Origin: Rhizoctonia solani
Lineage: Eukaryota; Basidiomycota; Agaricomycetes; Cantharellales; Ceratobasidiaceae
Reading direction: 5' to 3'
DNA length: 64,000 bases
NCBI RefSeq assembly: GCF_016906535.1
Contig: NC_057379.1
Span: 1,302,001-1,366,000, forward strand
Below are positions 61,261-64,000 of this stretch, in pieces (position 1 is the stretch's first letter; every line of letters begins with the position of its first letter). Below the pieces are notes generated by a model. It ran no database searches, was not told the origin of the DNA, and saw only the letters and a list, made by a program, of their open reading frames with translations. Both the position numbers and the translations under genes were made by a program.

Positions 61261-64000
61261 AGGCCGCCGGGCTATGCTACGTGTGCCAGAGGTCGGGTCA
61301 CCTCGCCCGTGATTGCCCAAAGTTTCACAAGGCAAAACCGTTGCATATACGTGCAAACGCGGTTAAAGTCAGACCCAAGGAGAAAGTCCAAGTGTCCTCA
61401 GTCATGCTCAAGGAACTGGAGGAACTCACCCAAACAAAGGACAGAATCAAAGTGAACGCCGTGAGGGTGGGACCAAAGAAAGAGCCGACACCGAAACATA
61501 TAGAGCGCAATACTGTCAAGGTCAAGGACAACTCACGCAAGGTACCGGATACACTGGTTGTCGAGGCCAAGATCAAAGGCAAGTCGGTCCGTGTACTGCT
61601 CAACTCAGGATGTCAAACTGACCTGGTGTTGTCGGCGTTGGTCAATCAGCTTAAATTGCCAAGGATGGCACTGACAAAACCGTTACAAGTGCAACTGGCA
61701 ATGGCGGGGTCAAGAGGCACATTACATTATGGTGTATCAGCTAGATTAGAATATCAAACGATCAACAAAAAGCAAGGGTTTGATGTGGGAAACCTGGACA
61801 ACTACAACGTGATCCTGGGCACGCTGTTCCTATTCCAACATAGCGTAAGACTGAGCTTCAACCCGTATGGGGTATACATTGGGTCTAAGGAGTCGTTACC
61901 ACTGGAAGGAGAGAACGTGATCCAGATAAACTTGTTGTCAGCAGACATAGTTGGCGCCAGGATGGTCGAGCTACGAGAAAGTCTGAGAGCGGAGGCGTCC
62001 AACGTCTGCAAACCAAAGGACGGAACAATACCATTACCACCATTTAGAGCCATAAACCACCAAATACCCCTGTTGGACGAATCCAAGGTGTATAAGTTCC
62101 GACCGTCTAGGTGCCCTGAAGCGCTGAAAGGTCAGTTTGAGGCTAAGGCACACAACTACCTGAAATCGGGACGGTGGAAACACAGCACCAGATCAAACGC
62201 TATACCAATGCTATTCATACCTAAGAAGAAGGATGGAAAGGTTGAGCTACGCACCGTACTAGACAAGCGGGAACAGAACGCAAACACAGTGAAGCTGGCG
62301 TTGCCGTTACCAATACCAGAGGATATACTAAGCAAAGTCAGTAAGCACAAGTACCGGACGTTGTTGGACGGGAAAGATGCGTACGAACAGATCCGCGTAG
62401 TAGAAGACGACGTACCAAAGACGTTGTTTCATACACCGATGGGCACGATGGTCAGCCAGGTGATGCAACAAGGGGACTGCAACGCAGGGGCCACATACCA
62501 AGCACTAATGAACCACATATTTGCCCCCTACATAGGCGTATTTATGTTTGTGTACCTGGACGACGTTGTGATATTTTCAGACACGCTAGAGGAACATGTA
62601 GAACACATACGTACCGTACTGAGAGTGCTGAAAAGGGAGCGGCTATTCCTGAGCCCAAATAAGATGCAGTTCCTAGCTGAGGAACTGCATATACTTGGGC
62701 ACATAGTGGACGACCAAGGCATTAGGATGGATCCTAATAAAGTTGACTCAGTATCGAAATGGAAGACACCCAAAAGCAAGGACCAACTGGCAAGCTTCCT
62801 GGGAGCCGTGGGATACCTCGCCCCAAATTGCCCAGGGATACGGATCCCAATGGCGCCGCTGGCCAAACGAGCGAGTGGCGACACCCCGTTCCGCTGGGGC
62901 GGGCTGGAGGAGCGGGCCTTCCGCAAGGTGATACAATTAGTAGAAGACTACAGAGATAAACATTGCGTAGCATTGAAGTACGGGCCGAACAAGGACCCAA
63001 TCTATCTGATAACGGATGCTAGCCTCACGGGAGCAAGTGGACTAGTGAGTCAAGGAAGAGAGTGGCAGACGGCGCTGGTAGCGGCGTTCTGGTCAGCCAA
63101 ATTTACCTTGGCGCAGCAAAACTACACAGTGACTGAGCGCAAGGCATTAGCAATAGTGGCATCGCTGGACAAATTTCAGCCGTTACTGCATGGCGTGAAA
63201 TTCGAGATACTCACCAATCACAAGGCACTTGAGTACCTGATGACACAGAAAACGCTCAACGCGAGGCAGACAAGATGGTTAGAGACAATTAATCAATTTG
63301 ACTGCACAATTAGATACATCGAAGGGTCCCAGAACGTGCTGGCGGACGCACTTTCTAGGATGTACAGCGAGGACAAAAAGGGAACGGTACAGGCGGCAAG
63401 TGAATACATGGCGGACATAGATGGAAGCGACACGACGGGGGACGCGCATACACCCACTGTACAGTTGACGCGACCCGTGATCACAGGTATGGCAGCAAAA
63501 GTAGCGGCCAAGAGCCGAGTAACATTGGAAGGGGTGAGGCGAAACCCAGCTCGTAAACGTGTGGCGCCGGAACGATACAACCCAGAGATCCCGGGAAGGG
63601 GCAATTCCGGAAGAATTGGGACAAGAGCCCCGAAGAGAAGAGGCACCGCTGATAAAGCAAATTGGGACCCTGACAGAAGGGAAGAATTTGATGAGATCAT
63701 GAATGGGTCAACAGAAGCCGGGAGTGAAACACGTGAGACTGAATCAATGAGCTCACCAGCAAGCGTCAAGCTGGAGGGCGGGAATACTACAGGAAACAAA
63801 GTAGACCCAATGGACAGATCAGACCACAGGCACATAACACAGCTAGTGAGCGAAATAGACATAGTGAGCGCAATAGCAGAAGGATACAAGAAGGACAAAG
63901 ACTACGAGAAAATAATTGAGGAACCATTGCAATTTCCTCAGTTTGAACTCCGCAAGGAACTAGTATACTTTAGCAAGCACAGTCGATTGTATCTATGTGT
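61182..64000 (+). CDS. Gypsy Pol: zinc knuckle, protease, RT, RNase H, start of linker (3' partial)
   Basis: Open from 61182 to the window end in the -1 frame relative to Gag, overlapping it by ~79 nt. Order: zinc knuckle CYVCQRSGHLARDC (61275-61316); retropepsin-like region where the catalytic DSG is NSG (LLNSGCQTD, Asn codon 61602-61604); RT with LLDGKDAYEQIRV, QQGDCNAGATYQALMNHIF and YLDDVVIF (catalytic Asp pair intact); RNase H with LITDASLTGAS, VTERKALAIV and LTNHKALEYL, the last with Asn where Asp is usual (63216-63218), then VLADALSRM. An Arg-rich variable linker follows to 64000; integrase lies beyond. Two catalytic substitutions imply a dead copy despite the open frame. Confidence 0.9.

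Overview
This window looks like genomic DNA of a filamentous basidiomycete, probably an Agaricomycete; a Rhizoctonia/Ceratobasidiaceae-like fungus is my best guess (inference, no search was run). The signs are many short spliceosomal introns of about 50-60 nt, a calcineurin A gene with fungal architecture, secreted intradiol dioxygenases, a PL1 pectin lyase, and a dense load of Ty3/Gypsy, Ty1/Copia, Tad-like LINE and pogo/Fot1-type DNA elements.

Layout. 1-2.5 kb: end of a Gypsy chromovirus with its LTR, abutting an older solo LTR that carries a small tRNA-like fold-back, then a MITE. 6.0-6.2 kb: stacked retroposon tails. 6.7-9.8 kb: Xaa-Pro aminopeptidase. 10.4-12.4 kb (minus): carrier-less adenylate-forming (ANL) enzyme A. 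16.2-19.3 kb: calcineurin A. 19.7-21.2 kb (minus): intradiol dioxygenase 1 (IDO1). 21.6-24.7 kb: MITE, long fold-back element and a deleted pogo element. 25.0-27.0 kb: ANL B. 27.4-30.6 kb: nested LINE, MITE and pogo insertions. 31.3-33.3 kb: ANL C. 33.45-35.4 kb: a complete but inactivated pogo element with TIRs. 36.3-38.35 kb: ANL D. 39.1-46.8 kb: debris of a third dioxygenase and a fifth ANL gene (E), split by a Copia element that itself holds two solo LTRs. 47.8-49.3 kb (minus): IDO2. 50.6-52.7 kb: pectin lyase. 53.9-55.2 kb: F-box protein. 57.1-58.3 kb: unrecognised gene. 58.3-64 kb: a Gypsy element running off the window.

The most distinctive content is a local array of paralogous stand-alone ANL adenylating enzymes (four intact with one conserved three-exon structure, one broken) interleaved with intradiol dioxygenase paralogues. 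IDO1/B and the IDO remnant/E are both arranged divergently, which suggests duplication of a two-gene unit. No carrier protein, reductase or thioesterase lies nearby, so the product is unknown.

The transposons preserve a clear history. Nine of eleven inactivating changes that I checked in Copia, Gypsy and pogo elements are C-to-T changes in a TpCpG context (RIP-like). The LINE family repeatedly entered targets with a CACGTG or CATGTG core, and at two loci the same 13-14 bp target was used more than once.
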